Part shown: piece after piece, positions 43,088 through 53,345 of the stretch
Position numbering within the stretch: position 1 is the stretch's first letter
Layout: each line of letters opens with the position of its first letter
NCBI RefSeq assembly: GCF_002028455.1
Contig: NZ_MWUM01000009.1
Span: 62,001 to 126,000 of the forward strand
Origin: Zoogloea sp. LCSB751
GTDB lineage: Bacteria > Pseudomonadota > Gammaproteobacteria > Burkholderiales > Rhodocyclaceae
Direction of reading: 5' to 3'
Length of the DNA: 64,000 nt
The notes under the pieces: generated by a model
Told to the model about the DNA's origin: nothing
Database searches by the model: none
What the model saw: only the letters and a program-made list of their open reading frames with translations
Made by a program: the position numbers and the translations under genes

Positions 43088-43105
43088 ATGCTGGAGGGGA
43101 GGCAT
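43088..43105. promoter_or_regulatory. Degenerate SfnR-type dyad upstream of the porin
   Basis: ATGCTGGAGGGGAGGCAT keeps the spacing of GTGCT-N8-AGCAC with three mismatched arm bases that preserve the symmetry at the ends (ATGC/GCAT). It lies 82 bases before the -24 element. Confidence 0.35.
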
Positions 43106-43185
43106 GGAAATAGCAGTGGATGTTTCTCGGGGAGCACGTGCACCATTCAGCCTTTTATTTTCATGGCTTTTTCGTGGAATTTTAT

Positions 43186-43201
43186 TGGCATGCCTTCTGC
43201 T
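43186..43201 (+). promoter_or_regulatory. Sigma54 promoter of the porin-DszA-like operon
   Basis: TGGCATGCCTTCTGCT has GG-N10-GC. The predicted start near 43212 gives a 35-base leader before ATG 43247. Confidence 0.75.
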
Positions 43202-43246
43202 AATAGCGAGGAGTAGGAAATATAAATAAACCCCGATAGGAAAAAA

Positions 43247-44374
43247 ATGAGAAACACCGCTATTGCAGCCCTGCTGCTCACTGTTTTCAGCACCTCCGCG
43301 CTGGCCCTGGACAACGTCACCATTTTCGGCACCGTCGATATGGGCTATCGATGGAGCGGCAAGAACATCGATCCGACGGTCGGCAGCCAGTCGCGTATCG
43401 ATTCCGGCACCAGCGTGCCGAGCCGTCTGGGCTTTCAGGGCTCCGAATACATCGGTAACGGGCTCAAGGCGAGTTTCGTGCTGGAAGCTGCGGTCGATGC
43501 GGCAACGGGCCAATTGACCGGCGGGGGCGGCTTCAGCCGCCAGGCCTTCGTGGCACTGGGTGGCAAGTTCGGGCGGGTTGCACTTGGGCGCCAGTACACG
43601 CCCGGCTACCTGCTGACCTCGGAGATCGATCCGTTCAGCAGCGTTACGGTCGGCCAGTACAACAACGTGTACCTGACCGAATACCGCTGGGACAATCAGG
43701 CCACCTATTTCTCGCCGGACTGGCAGGGCTTCTCCGTATCGGCGGCATATACGGCCAACGGCTACGGCCAGGAGTCCATCGCCAATCGCGGTAGCGGGGC
43801 GGTTGGCGACGTGCGGGGGCTGTCGGTGGTCCCCCAGTACCGGAACGGTCCGCTCCTCCTCGGCGTGCACCTGCAGGAGCTGAGTGCCCGCACCTCGGGG
43901 CTCGACGAGAGCGGCGCTCCGGTGGCGGTCTCGTATGACGGCAAGAAGGTGCGCGTCTACGAGGCCGGCGGGACCCTCGACCTGGGGGTGGCCAAGCTGG
44001 CCGCGCTCTATGGCGTGCGTCGTGCCGGGACCGCCGATTTCAGCCCCGACACGGGCGCGCTGGCCGGCAAGAACAGCCGCCAGTGGCTGGTAGGCGCCAC
44101 GCTTCCGGTCGGCAGCCATGGCACCGTGCTCACGTCCTACGTCCGACGCAGCACCGAACTGGCGGACGGCGCAGGCGACGCCAAGGCCGACCAGTGGGCC
44201 GTGGGTTACGAGTACGCCTTGTCCAAGCGCACCGCGCTGTACACCACCTATTCCAGCGTCAACAACAACGCCGCCGGGCGCGACGCCGGCTTCATCAGCT
44301 CGGTGGGCGCCGGCTACAACCCGGGCAACGGCTACCAGCGCAGTGCTGCGGCCGGCATCCGTCATAACTTCTGA
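43247..44374 (+). CDS. General outer-membrane porin, Omp32-like
   Basis: The 375-residue precursor has a signal peptide (AIAALLLTVFSTSALA, cleavage before LDN). A betaproteobacterial porin barrel follows: VTIFGTVDMGYRWSG, RLGFQGSEYIGNGLKASFVLE, FSRQAFVALGGKFGRVALGRQYTP and a C-terminal GIRHNF ending in Phe. It forms trimeric diffusion pores with anion preference in known relatives. Because of its sigma54 promoter and the monooxygenase gene 69 bases downstream, it probably serves uptake of organosulfur anions (inference). Confidence 0.88.
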   Translation: MRNTAIAALLLTVFSTSALALDNVTIFGTVDMGYRWSGKNIDPTVGSQSRIDSGTSVPSRLGFQGSEYIGNGLKASFVLEAAVDAATGQLTGGGGFSRQAFVALGGKFGRVALGRQYTPGYLLTSEIDPFSSVTVGQYNNVYLTEYRWDNQATYFSPDWQGFSVSAAYTANGYGQESIANRGSGAVGDVRGLSVVPQYRNGPLLLGVHLQELSARTSGLDESGAPVAVSYDGKKVRVYEAGGTLDLGVAKLAALYGVRRAGTADFSPDTGALAGKNSRQWLVGATLPVGSHGTVLTSYVRRSTELADGAGDAKADQWAVGYEYALSKRTALYTTYSSVNNNAAGRDAGFISSVGAGYNPGNGYQRSAAAGIRHNF

Positions 44375-44443
44375 GTCCTTGTTGTCGGACCCTGTCTTCA
44401 TGCCGGTGGCCTCGTTCGCCGGCGTCCCGGGAGTCATCATCAA

Positions 44444-45844
44444 ATGAGCAAGACCATCCGCTTCAACGCCTTTGAAATGAACTGCGTCGGCCATCAGTCG
44501 CCGGGGTTGTGGACGCATCCCCGCGACCGCTCGTGGCAGTACAAGGATCTGGAATACTGGACCGACCTGGCCAAGATCCTCGAGCGCGGCTTTTTCGATG
44601 CGGTGTTCATCGCCGACGTGGTGGGTTACTACGACGTCTACAAGGGCGACAACTACCATGCCCTCCACCAGGGGGTGCAGATTCCGGTCAGCGATCCGCT
44701 GCAGCTGGCGGCGCCGATCGCGATGGTCACCGAGCACCTGGGCATCGGCATCACCGCGTCCACCTCCTTCGAACACCCGTACACGTTCGCCCGCCGCCTG
44801 GCCACCGCGGACCATCACACCAAGGGACGGGTCGGCTGGAACATCGTCACGTCCTACCTGGAGAGTGGCGCCCGCAACGTCGGGGAGGGCGGCCTGCGGC
44901 GCCACGACAATCGCTACGAGGTGGCGGCGGAGTATGTCGAGGTGCTCTACAAGCTGCTCGAAGGCAGCTGGGAGGACGGGGCGGTGCTGCGTGACAAGGC
45001 CAGCCGCGTCTTCATCGATCCGGACAAGGTCCATGAGATCGGCCACAAGGGGCGCTATTTCGACGTGCCCGGCTACCACCTGTGCGAGCCGTCGCCCCAG
45101 CGGACTCCGGTGCTCTTCCAGGCTGGGGCGTCGGGGGCCGGCAAGGCCTTCGCGGCGAGCCACGCCGAGTGCGTGTTCGTGTCCACCCCGGCGCGGTCCA
45201 CGTTGCAGCAGTATGTGGCGGATATCCGTCAGCAGGCCGCCGCGGCCGGCCGCGACCCGTCCAAGGTGCTGGTCTATGCGCTGGTGACGGTGATCGTGGA
45301 CGAGACCGACGAGAAGGCCTGGGCCAAGTTCGAGGAATACAAACAGCACGTGTCCTACGACGGGGCGCTGGTGTTGCTGTCGGGCTGGAGCGGCATCGAT
45401 TTTGGCAAGTACGCGCCGCAGGACCCGGTGCGTGCGGTGGAGACCAACGCCATCGTGTCGGTGGTCGAACACCTGGCCAAGGGCGACAAGGAATGGACCA
45501 TCGACGAACTGGCGCGCTGGGCCGGCATCGGCGGGCTGGGGCCGGTTTTCGTCGGTTCGCCGGCCACCGTGGCGGACACCCTCCAGCAGTGGGTCGAGGA
45601 GACCGACGTGGATGGTTTCAACCTGGCCTATGCCCTGTCCCACGAGACCTTCGAGGACGTCGTCGAGTACCTCGTGCCGGAACTGCAGCGCCGCGGCGTC
45701 TATCCCACGGCGTACAAGCCGGGCACCCTGCGCGAGAAGCTGTTCGGTGAGGGCCCCCGCCTGCCCGATAGCCACCCGGCGGCCCGGTACCGGGATATAG
45801 AGGCCGTCAAACGGGAGAAGGGCGCGAGCCGCGAGGTGGCCTGA
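44444..45844 (+). CDS. DszA/NtaA-like FMNH2-dependent monooxygenase
   Basis: The 466-residue luciferase-like protein has FNAFEMNCVGHQSPGLWTHP, FFDAVFIADVVGYYDVY, GITASTSFEHPYTFARRLAT, GRVGWNIVTSYLESGARN, VLFQAGASGAGKAFAASHAE and VDGFNLAYALSHETFEDVVEYLVPEL. These are hallmarks of the NtaA/SnaA/DszA family, which opens sulfones, chelators or heterocycles using FMNH2. Its position with DszC-like and MsuE genes suggests a sulfone substrate, but other family activities remain possible. It is co-transcribed with the porin. Confidence 0.88.
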   Translation: MSKTIRFNAFEMNCVGHQSPGLWTHPRDRSWQYKDLEYWTDLAKILERGFFDAVFIADVVGYYDVYKGDNYHALHQGVQIPVSDPLQLAAPIAMVTEHLGIGITASTSFEHPYTFARRLATADHHTKGRVGWNIVTSYLESGARNVGEGGLRRHDNRYEVAAEYVEVLYKLLEGSWEDGAVLRDKASRVFIDPDKVHEIGHKGRYFDVPGYHLCEPSPQRTPVLFQAGASGAGKAFAASHAECVFVSTPARSTLQQYVADIRQQAAAAGRDPSKVLVYALVTVIVDETDEKAWAKFEEYKQHVSYDGALVLLSGWSGIDFGKYAPQDPVRAVETNAIVSVVEHLAKGDKEWTIDELARWAGIGGLGPVFVGSPATVADTLQQWVEETDVDGFNLAYALSHETFEDVVEYLVPELQRRGVYPTAYKPGTLREKLFGEGPRLPDSHPAARYRDIEAVKREKGASREVA

Positions 45845-45895
45845 AGCCGATGGGGCCGGTTTGGACTACGGTATGGCCGGCTTATCCATTCGCTG

Positions 45896-45920
45896 ACTAA
45901 AAAAATCAGTTTTTTTTAGT
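45896..45920. terminator. A/T-rich inverted repeat between the monooxygenase and copper regulator genes
   Basis: ACTAAAAAAA (45896-45905) and TTTTTTTAGT (45911-45920) form a 10-bp dyad around TCAGT, with CTGA/TCAG also able to pair before eight T's. It can end the upstream operon and abuts the -35 element of the next promoter. Confidence 0.55.
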
Positions 45921-45950
45921 TGACCCTGGTGTTGGGTCCAGGGATGAAAT
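45920..45950 (+). promoter_or_regulatory. MerR-type promoter with 19-bp spacer and CueR-like dyad
   Basis: TTGACC (45920-45925) and TGAAAT (45945-45950) are separated by 19 bases, the over-long spacing of MerR-controlled promoters. The dyad CCCTGG-N8-CCAGGG (45924-45943) fills the spacer. The start site should fall at about 45957, at the ATG of the regulator gene. Confidence 0.75.
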
Positions 45951-45957
45951 TGCTCCC

Positions 45958-46460
45958 ATGGACATCCAACATTTCACCATTGGGACACTCGCCGAGCGGG
46001 CTGGCGTGTCGATCGATACGATCCGGCATTACGAGCGCGAGGGGCTGCTGTCGCCGCCGCCACGCTCCGCGGCCGGCTATCGCCGTTACTCCGTCGACGC
46101 GGTCGAGCGGGTGCGCTTCATCTGCCGGGCCAAGACGTTGGGCTTCACGCTGGAAGAGATCCGGGATCTGCTGGGTTTCTCCAACGACCGGGAAAAAGGC
46201 GTGCGCAACGTCAAGCAACTGGCCACCTTGCGCTTGCAGGAGATCAATGAGCGCATCAATGCCTTGATCGCCATCCGCGACGAGCTGGCTGAACTGGTCA
46301 AGGCCTGCCCGGGTGACGGGGAGCTGGAGTGCTGCCCGATCCTGAATGCCACCAAAGGTGCCGTTCCTCCGCTTGAGGACGCGGTCGCTCAGGCCACAGA
46401 GCACCCATCCTGCTGCGGCAACAAGCACGCCACCCGCCATGTCGCATCGGAGGATAGGCC

Positions 46461-46464
<4 letters not shown>
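45958..46464 (+). CDS. cueR: CueR-like MerR-family copper-responsive regulator
   Basis: The 168-residue protein has the MerR helix-turn-helix [54 protein letters not shown], a dimerising helix and the metal loop CPGDGELEC, the C-x7-C spacing of CueR. An extra CxxCC-like tail (HPSCCGNKH) follows. It should sense monovalent copper (or silver/gold) and activate its own operon through the 19-bp-spacer promoter. The mRNA appears leaderless. The gene overlaps copA by 4 bases (ATGA). Confidence 0.85.
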
Positions 46465-48890
<2,426 letters not shown>

Positions 48891-48940
48891 TTCCGGTTTG
48901 CACTGTTCGTCCATTCATTTCATTACTTAAGGAAACTGCC

Positions 48941-49162
48941 ATGAGCCAACACACCGATACCCTTGAACTGACCGTGGACGGCATGCGCTGCGGAGGTTGT
49001 TCGGGGCGCCTCAAGAAGGCCCTCGACGGCACCGACGGCATCCAGTCCAGCGACATCGTGCTGGAGACCAAGCGGGTGACCGTCAGCTTCGATACGGCCC
49101 GCATCGCTCCGGCCGCCATCCGCGAACGGATCGAGGAGACCGGTTTCACGGTCGTGTATTGA
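48941..49162 (+). CDS. copZ: CopZ-like copper chaperone (HMA domain)
   Basis: The 73-residue protein is a single heavy-metal-associated domain, LELTVDGMRCGGCSGRLKKAL, with the metal pair in GMRCGGC. It ends IRERIEETGFTVVY. AAGGA lies 8 bases before ATG 48941. It starts 50 bases after copA and probably delivers Cu(I) to it. Confidence 0.85.
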   Translation: MSQHTDTLELTVDGMRCGGCSGRLKKALDGTDGIQSSDIVLETKRVTVSFDTARIAPAAIRERIEETGFTVVY

Positions 49163-49276
49163 TCCGTCCCGTTCGCCGCTCCCGCGTCCTCATCCTCTCT
49201 TTTTTCCCCACTCTCAGGCTGTCGTGCGCCCGGTGCGCCATGGCGGAGCTTTGCCCTCAATTTTGTGGAATGCGAT

Positions 49277-51421
49277 ATGAAACCCAGCCAGCTTTCCGGA
49301 GCACAACTGTTCAGACTCACGTCCCTGTCCGCGGCGATTGCAATCGCTTTTGCCGTACCTGCCTACGGCCAGAGCAGTGAGAAAAGCAGCGACGCTGCGT
49401 TCGAGACGGTCAAGGTCGGTACCGGGAATGCGCCGACCGGCTACACCTCCAGCGCCAGCGTCGGCGGCAAGGAATTGCTCAAGCAGCAGGAGATCGCCAA
49501 CTCGGTGACGGTGATCACCGAACAGCGCATCAAGGACCAGAACCTGCGGACCCTCGCCGATGCCCTCAACCAGGCCACTGGCGTGACGGTGATCTCCAAC
49601 GACACCACCCAGAGCCAGTACCGTTCCCGCGGCTACGCGCTGGGCGTGAGTTACGACGGCATCCCGGCCTACAACGGCTTGTCCGGCAAGTCGCAGCTCG
49701 ATCTGTCGGTCTTCGAGCGGGTCGAGGTGCTGCGCGGACCGGCAGGGATTTTCAGCGGCAGCGGCGACCCCGGCGGCGTCGTCAATCTGGTGCGCAAGCG
49801 CGCCAAGGCGGATACGGCGCTGTCCGGCGCCCTCAGCGTCGGCTCGTGGAACACCACCCAGGGCGACGTGGATGTCACCGGCGCCCTCAACGAGAGCGGG
49901 ACGGTGCGCGGGCGTGCCGTCATGTCCCTGACCGACCGGCAGTATTTCTACGAGCGCACGGGCACCAGCAAGTGGGTCGGCTACGCGACCATCGACTGGG
50001 ACCTGACGCCCTCCACGACCCTGTCGGTGGCCGTCACCGCCCAGGAGGACCGGACGCGGGCGCCCTATATCGGACTGCCGGCATGGACGACCGGCTCGCT
50101 GACCCAGGCCTCGCGTTCCATCAATCCGCAGCCGAACTGGAGCCGGGTGGACTGGACGACCCACGACTATCTCCTCGAACTCGAACAGCGCTTCAGCAGC
50201 GGCTGGGTGGCCCGCGTCAAGCTCGACCGACGTGAGCAGACCCAGTACTGGAAGGATGCTTTCGCCTGGAGCGGTGTGAATCCGCAGACCAACACGCTCA
50301 ACTACCGTCGCTGGATCGGCGACTACGACTACGATCGCAATGCCGTCGACGTCTATGCCAGCGGACCGTTCTCCCTTTTCGGGCGCAGCCACCAGGCCCT
50401 GGTCGGCTACAACTACGAGACCCTGAAGGCGGCCGGGCAGGGCTACGGCCTGGGCATGCAGCGCGATCTGGTGTCTGGCGTGCCCTTCGGCCAGCCGGGT
50501 GGCATCCCCGAGGTCACCTCGGCGTACAACTCCGGTTCGCTGAACGACACCCGCCAGCACGGCGTGTATGGCCAGTTGCGCCTCAAGCCGGCGGACCCGC
50601 TCACCGTGGTGCTCGGTGGCCGGCTCAGTACCTTCAACGACCGTTCCCGTTCGGTGGCGCCATCCACGCCGACGGACTGGAGCCAGGGCGCCCGCGAGCG
50701 CCAGCACTTCACGCCCTACGCGTCGGTGCTGTACGACATCGTTCCCGCGGTGACCCTCTACACCAGTTATTCCAGCATCTTCATTCCGCAGACCCAGCTC
50801 AAATCCGATGGCGGCACGATCAATCCGCGTGAAGGGCGGCAGTACGAGATCGGCGCCAAGGCGGCGCTGCTCGATGGCCGCTTGAACGCTTCTGCCGCGG
50901 TTTTCGACCTGCGCGACCGCAACCGCGCCTTCCTCAACGACGACGGCTTCTATCTCAATTCCGGCGAAGTGCAGAGCAAGGGCTGGGAGCTGGAGGTGGC
51001 CGGCCGGCCGGTGGCAGGCTACGAGATCCAGGCCGGCTATGCCCGCTTGGACGCCAAATACCTGAAGGACGCGAACAACGAGGGCCTGCCCTTCAACACC
51101 TGGGATCCGCGCAATTCGGCCAAGCTGTGGGGCGTGCGCCACTTCACCGAGGGCGGTGCGGCAGGGCTCGACGTTGGCCTCGGGCTGATCGCCGTCAGCG
51201 GCAGCCAGTCCGGCACCGGCAGTGCCGCCGTGCGCCGGCAGGGCGGCTACGCCGTCGTCAATGCCCTGGTGGCGTACCGGCTGAACAAGACCTTTTCCGT
51301 CCAGCTCAACGCCAACAACCTGTTCGACCGGACCTACTACACCCGGCTCGGCGGCCTGAACACCTACAACAGCTACGGCGAGCCGCGCAGCTTTGCGCTG
51401 ACCTTGCGCGCCCAGTACTGA
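49277..51421 (+). CDS. TonB-dependent siderophore receptor
   Basis: The 714-residue precursor has a signal peptide (SAAIAIAFAVPAYG). The plug domain follows: QQEIANSVTVITEQRIKDQN, ADALNQATGVTVIS, YRSRGYALGVSYDGIPAYN, VEVLRGPAGIFSGSGDPGGVVNLVRK. A 22-strand barrel then ends in LTLRAQY with a terminal aromatic. The layout matches FhuE/FpvA-type receptors for ferric siderophores, without an N-terminal signalling domain. The ATP-dependent transporter gene follows by 11 bases. No biosynthesis genes are present, suggesting use of foreign siderophores or another chelate. Confidence 0.88.
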   Translation: MKPSQLSGAQLFRLTSLSAAIAIAFAVPAYGQSSEKSSDAAFETVKVGTGNAPTGYTSSASVGGKELLKQQEIANSVTVITEQRIKDQNLRTLADALNQATGVTVISNDTTQSQYRSRGYALGVSYDGIPAYNGLSGKSQLDLSVFERVEVLRGPAGIFSGSGDPGGVVNLVRKRAKADTALSGALSVGSWNTTQGDVDVTGALNESGTVRGRAVMSLTDRQYFYERTGTSKWVGYATIDWDLTPSTTLSVAVTAQEDRTRAPYIGLPAWTTGSLTQASRSINPQPNWSRVDWTTHDYLLELEQRFSSGWVARVKLDRREQTQYWKDAFAWSGVNPQTNTLNYRRWIGDYDYDRNAVDVYASGPFSLFGRSHQALVGYNYETLKAAGQGYGLGMQRDLVSGVPFGQPGGIPEVTSAYNSGSLNDTRQHGVYGQLRLKPADPLTVVLGGRLSTFNDRSRSVAPSTPTDWSQGARERQHFTPYASVLYDIVPAVTLYTSYSSIFIPQTQLKSDGGTINPREGRQYEIGAKAALLDGRLNASAAVFDLRDRNRAFLNDDGFYLNSGEVQSKGWELEVAGRPVAGYEIQAGYARLDAKYLKDANNEGLPFNTWDPRNSAKLWGVRHFTEGGAAGLDVGLGLIAVSGSQSGTGSAAVRRQGGYAVVNALVAYRLNKTFSVQLNANNLFDRTYYTRLGGLNTYNSYGEPRSFALTLRAQY

Positions 51422-51432
51422 GCGGGGCGGCG

Positions 51433-53262
51433 ATGCGTGCCATCACGAAGCGGATCGCCGGCTCGGCCGCCCCCCTGATCGCGGCCTACTGGCGCTCCGA
51501 GGAGCGCTGGCGCGCGTACGCGCTGCTGGCCCTGATCATCGGGCTCGACTTCCTCATCGTGTGGCGCGCGGCGCGTGTGACCTTCTGGCAGCGCGATCTC
51601 TACGATGCGTTCGCCGCCTACAACGTCGCCGCGTTCTGGGACCTGATGTTGCAGCTGGCGGTGCTGGCTTTCATCGGCGTCGCCATGAGCACCGCCCGCA
51701 CCTACACGGCGCAGGCCCTGGAGATGCGCTGGCGCAGCTGGATGACCGAGGTCTTCGTGGCGCGCTGGCTCGACGGCAAGACCTTCTACCGGATCGAGCA
51801 GGCGCGGCGGGTGGACAATGTGGACCAGCGCATTGCCGAAGACCTGCGCATGCTGGCGACCCATACCCTGTCCCTGGGCCTCGGTCTCCTCAGCAACCTC
51901 GTCAACCTGGTGACCTTCTCGATCATCCTGTGGGGCCTGTCCGGGGTGATGAGCCTGGCCGTGGGCGGCTTCGACCTGGAGATTCCGGGCTATGCGCTGT
52001 GGGCCTCGATCCTGTTCGCCGCCGTCGGTTCGCTGGCGATGGAGAAGGTCGGCGGGCGGCTGACCGCGATCGATTACCGCCAGCAGCAGGCCGAGGCCGA
52101 TTTCCGGGTGTTGCTGGTGCGGGTCAGGGACAGCGCGGAGCAGATCGCCTTCTATGCCGGGGAAGAGGCGGAGAAAGCCCGCCTGCGCCACGGCTTTGCC
52201 GCTGTGCGGGACAACTGGCGCCAGGTCATGACCTACACCAAGCGGGTGACCATGCTGGACTCGCTGTACACCGAAGGGGCGGCGCTGGTCCCTTATCTGC
52301 TCAATGCGCCGCGTTATTTTGCCCATTCCATCACGCTGGGCGAGCTGACCCAGTTCACCCAGTCCGCGATGAAGGTCCGGGTGGCCTTGTCCTGGTTCAT
52401 CTACAAGTACAAGGACATCGCCCTGCTGCGCTCGGTGTGCCGTCGCCTGAGCGAGTTTGAGGCGGCCATGGGGGCGCCGGCTGCGCGGGGAATCCAGGTG
52501 GAAGAGCATGCCGGGGCGGCGGTCGATGTCCGGGACCTCGAATTGTGCCGTCCGTCGGGGGAGGCTTTGGTGTCCCTCGGCCGCTGGTGTATTGCGCCGG
52601 GCGAGCGATGGCTGGTTAAGGGGCCGTCCGGCGCCGGCAAGAGCACTTTGCTGCGGGCGCTGGCCGGCCTGTGGCCCCATGGCTGCGGCCGCATCGCCTG
52701 GCCGGCCGGTGGGCGGATGATGTTCGTGCCGCAGCGCAACTACCTGCCGCCCGGCACGCTCCAGGCTGCGCTGTGCTATCCCAGTGGAGAACACGCCTTC
52801 AGCCGGGCGGCGTGCCAGCAGGTTCTGGAGGACGTTCGGCTCGATGCGCTGGCTGGCGAACTGGATCGCTGCGACGACTGGGCCCGCCGGCTCTCCCCCG
52901 GCGAGCAGCAGCGGCTCGCGTTTGCCCGCGTGATGTTGCAGCGGCCGGATTTTCTCTTCCTGGACGAGGCCACCTCGTCCCTGGATGCCGACAACGAGGC
53001 GCGGCTCTACCGGATGCTGCTGGCGCGCCTGCCACAGCTGGCCCTCGCCAGCGTGGCCCATCGGGCGAGTCTGACCGCCTTTCATTCCCATGCGCTGGAG
53101 GTTCCCGAACTCGAACGTCTGCGCTTCGGAGAACAGGTCGGCGGTGCCGGTTATCCTGGGGTGAGCGGTGCCGATGTATCGGCTGCAGGTGGGCGCTCCA
53201 CAAACGCCGGGCCATGGGGGCACGGCATCCGGATGTCTTCACATAGTGCGGATACGGTGTGA
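51433..53262 (+). CDS. SbmA/BacA-like ABC transporter with fused ATPase (YddA type)
   Basis: The 609-residue protein fuses an SbmA/BacA-type membrane domain to an ABC ATPase. The membrane domain has FWQRDLYDAFAAYNVAAFW, WRSWMTEVFVARWLDGKTFYRIEQ with NVDQRIAEDL, and RQQQAEADFRVLLVRVRDSAEQIAFYAGE. The ATPase has GPSGAGKSTLLRALAGLWPHG, LSPGEQQRLAFARVML, FLFLDEATSSLD. YddA-like proteins are poorly understood; related peroxisomal-type and vitamin B12 or peptide transporters exist. Its tight coupling to a TonB receptor suggests handling of the same compound. ATG 51433 has GGGGCGG upstream. Confidence 0.85.
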   Translation: MRAITKRIAGSAAPLIAAYWRSEERWRAYALLALIIGLDFLIVWRAARVTFWQRDLYDAFAAYNVAAFWDLMLQLAVLAFIGVAMSTARTYTAQALEMRWRSWMTEVFVARWLDGKTFYRIEQARRVDNVDQRIAEDLRMLATHTLSLGLGLLSNLVNLVTFSIILWGLSGVMSLAVGGFDLEIPGYALWASILFAAVGSLAMEKVGGRLTAIDYRQQQAEADFRVLLVRVRDSAEQIAFYAGEEAEKARLRHGFAAVRDNWRQVMTYTKRVTMLDSLYTEGAALVPYLLNAPRYFAHSITLGELTQFTQSAMKVRVALSWFIYKYKDIALLRSVCRRLSEFEAAMGAPAARGIQVEEHAGAAVDVRDLELCRPSGEALVSLGRWCIAPGERWLVKGPSGAGKSTLLRALAGLWPHGCGRIAWPAGGRMMFVPQRNYLPPGTLQAALCYPSGEHAFSRAACQQVLEDVRLDALAGELDRCDDWARRLSPGEQQRLAFARVMLQRPDFLFLDEATSSLDADNEARLYRMLLARLPQLALASVAHRASLTAFHSHALEVPELERLRFGEQVGGAGYPGVSGADVSAAGGRSTNAGPWGHGIRMSSHSADTV

Positions 53263-53345
53263 AGACGCGGCTGTCGATTGTGTCGACTGGGTTTTCATGA
53301 GAGCTTTTGGGATGCGGGCTTTCCGCATCATTCAAGAGGATTTGC

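Noticed and set aside
43058..45775. 905-residue open frame on the minus strand
   Set aside because: It lies antisense to the porin and DszA-like genes and reflects GC-rich third positions; the plus-strand proteins are clear family members.
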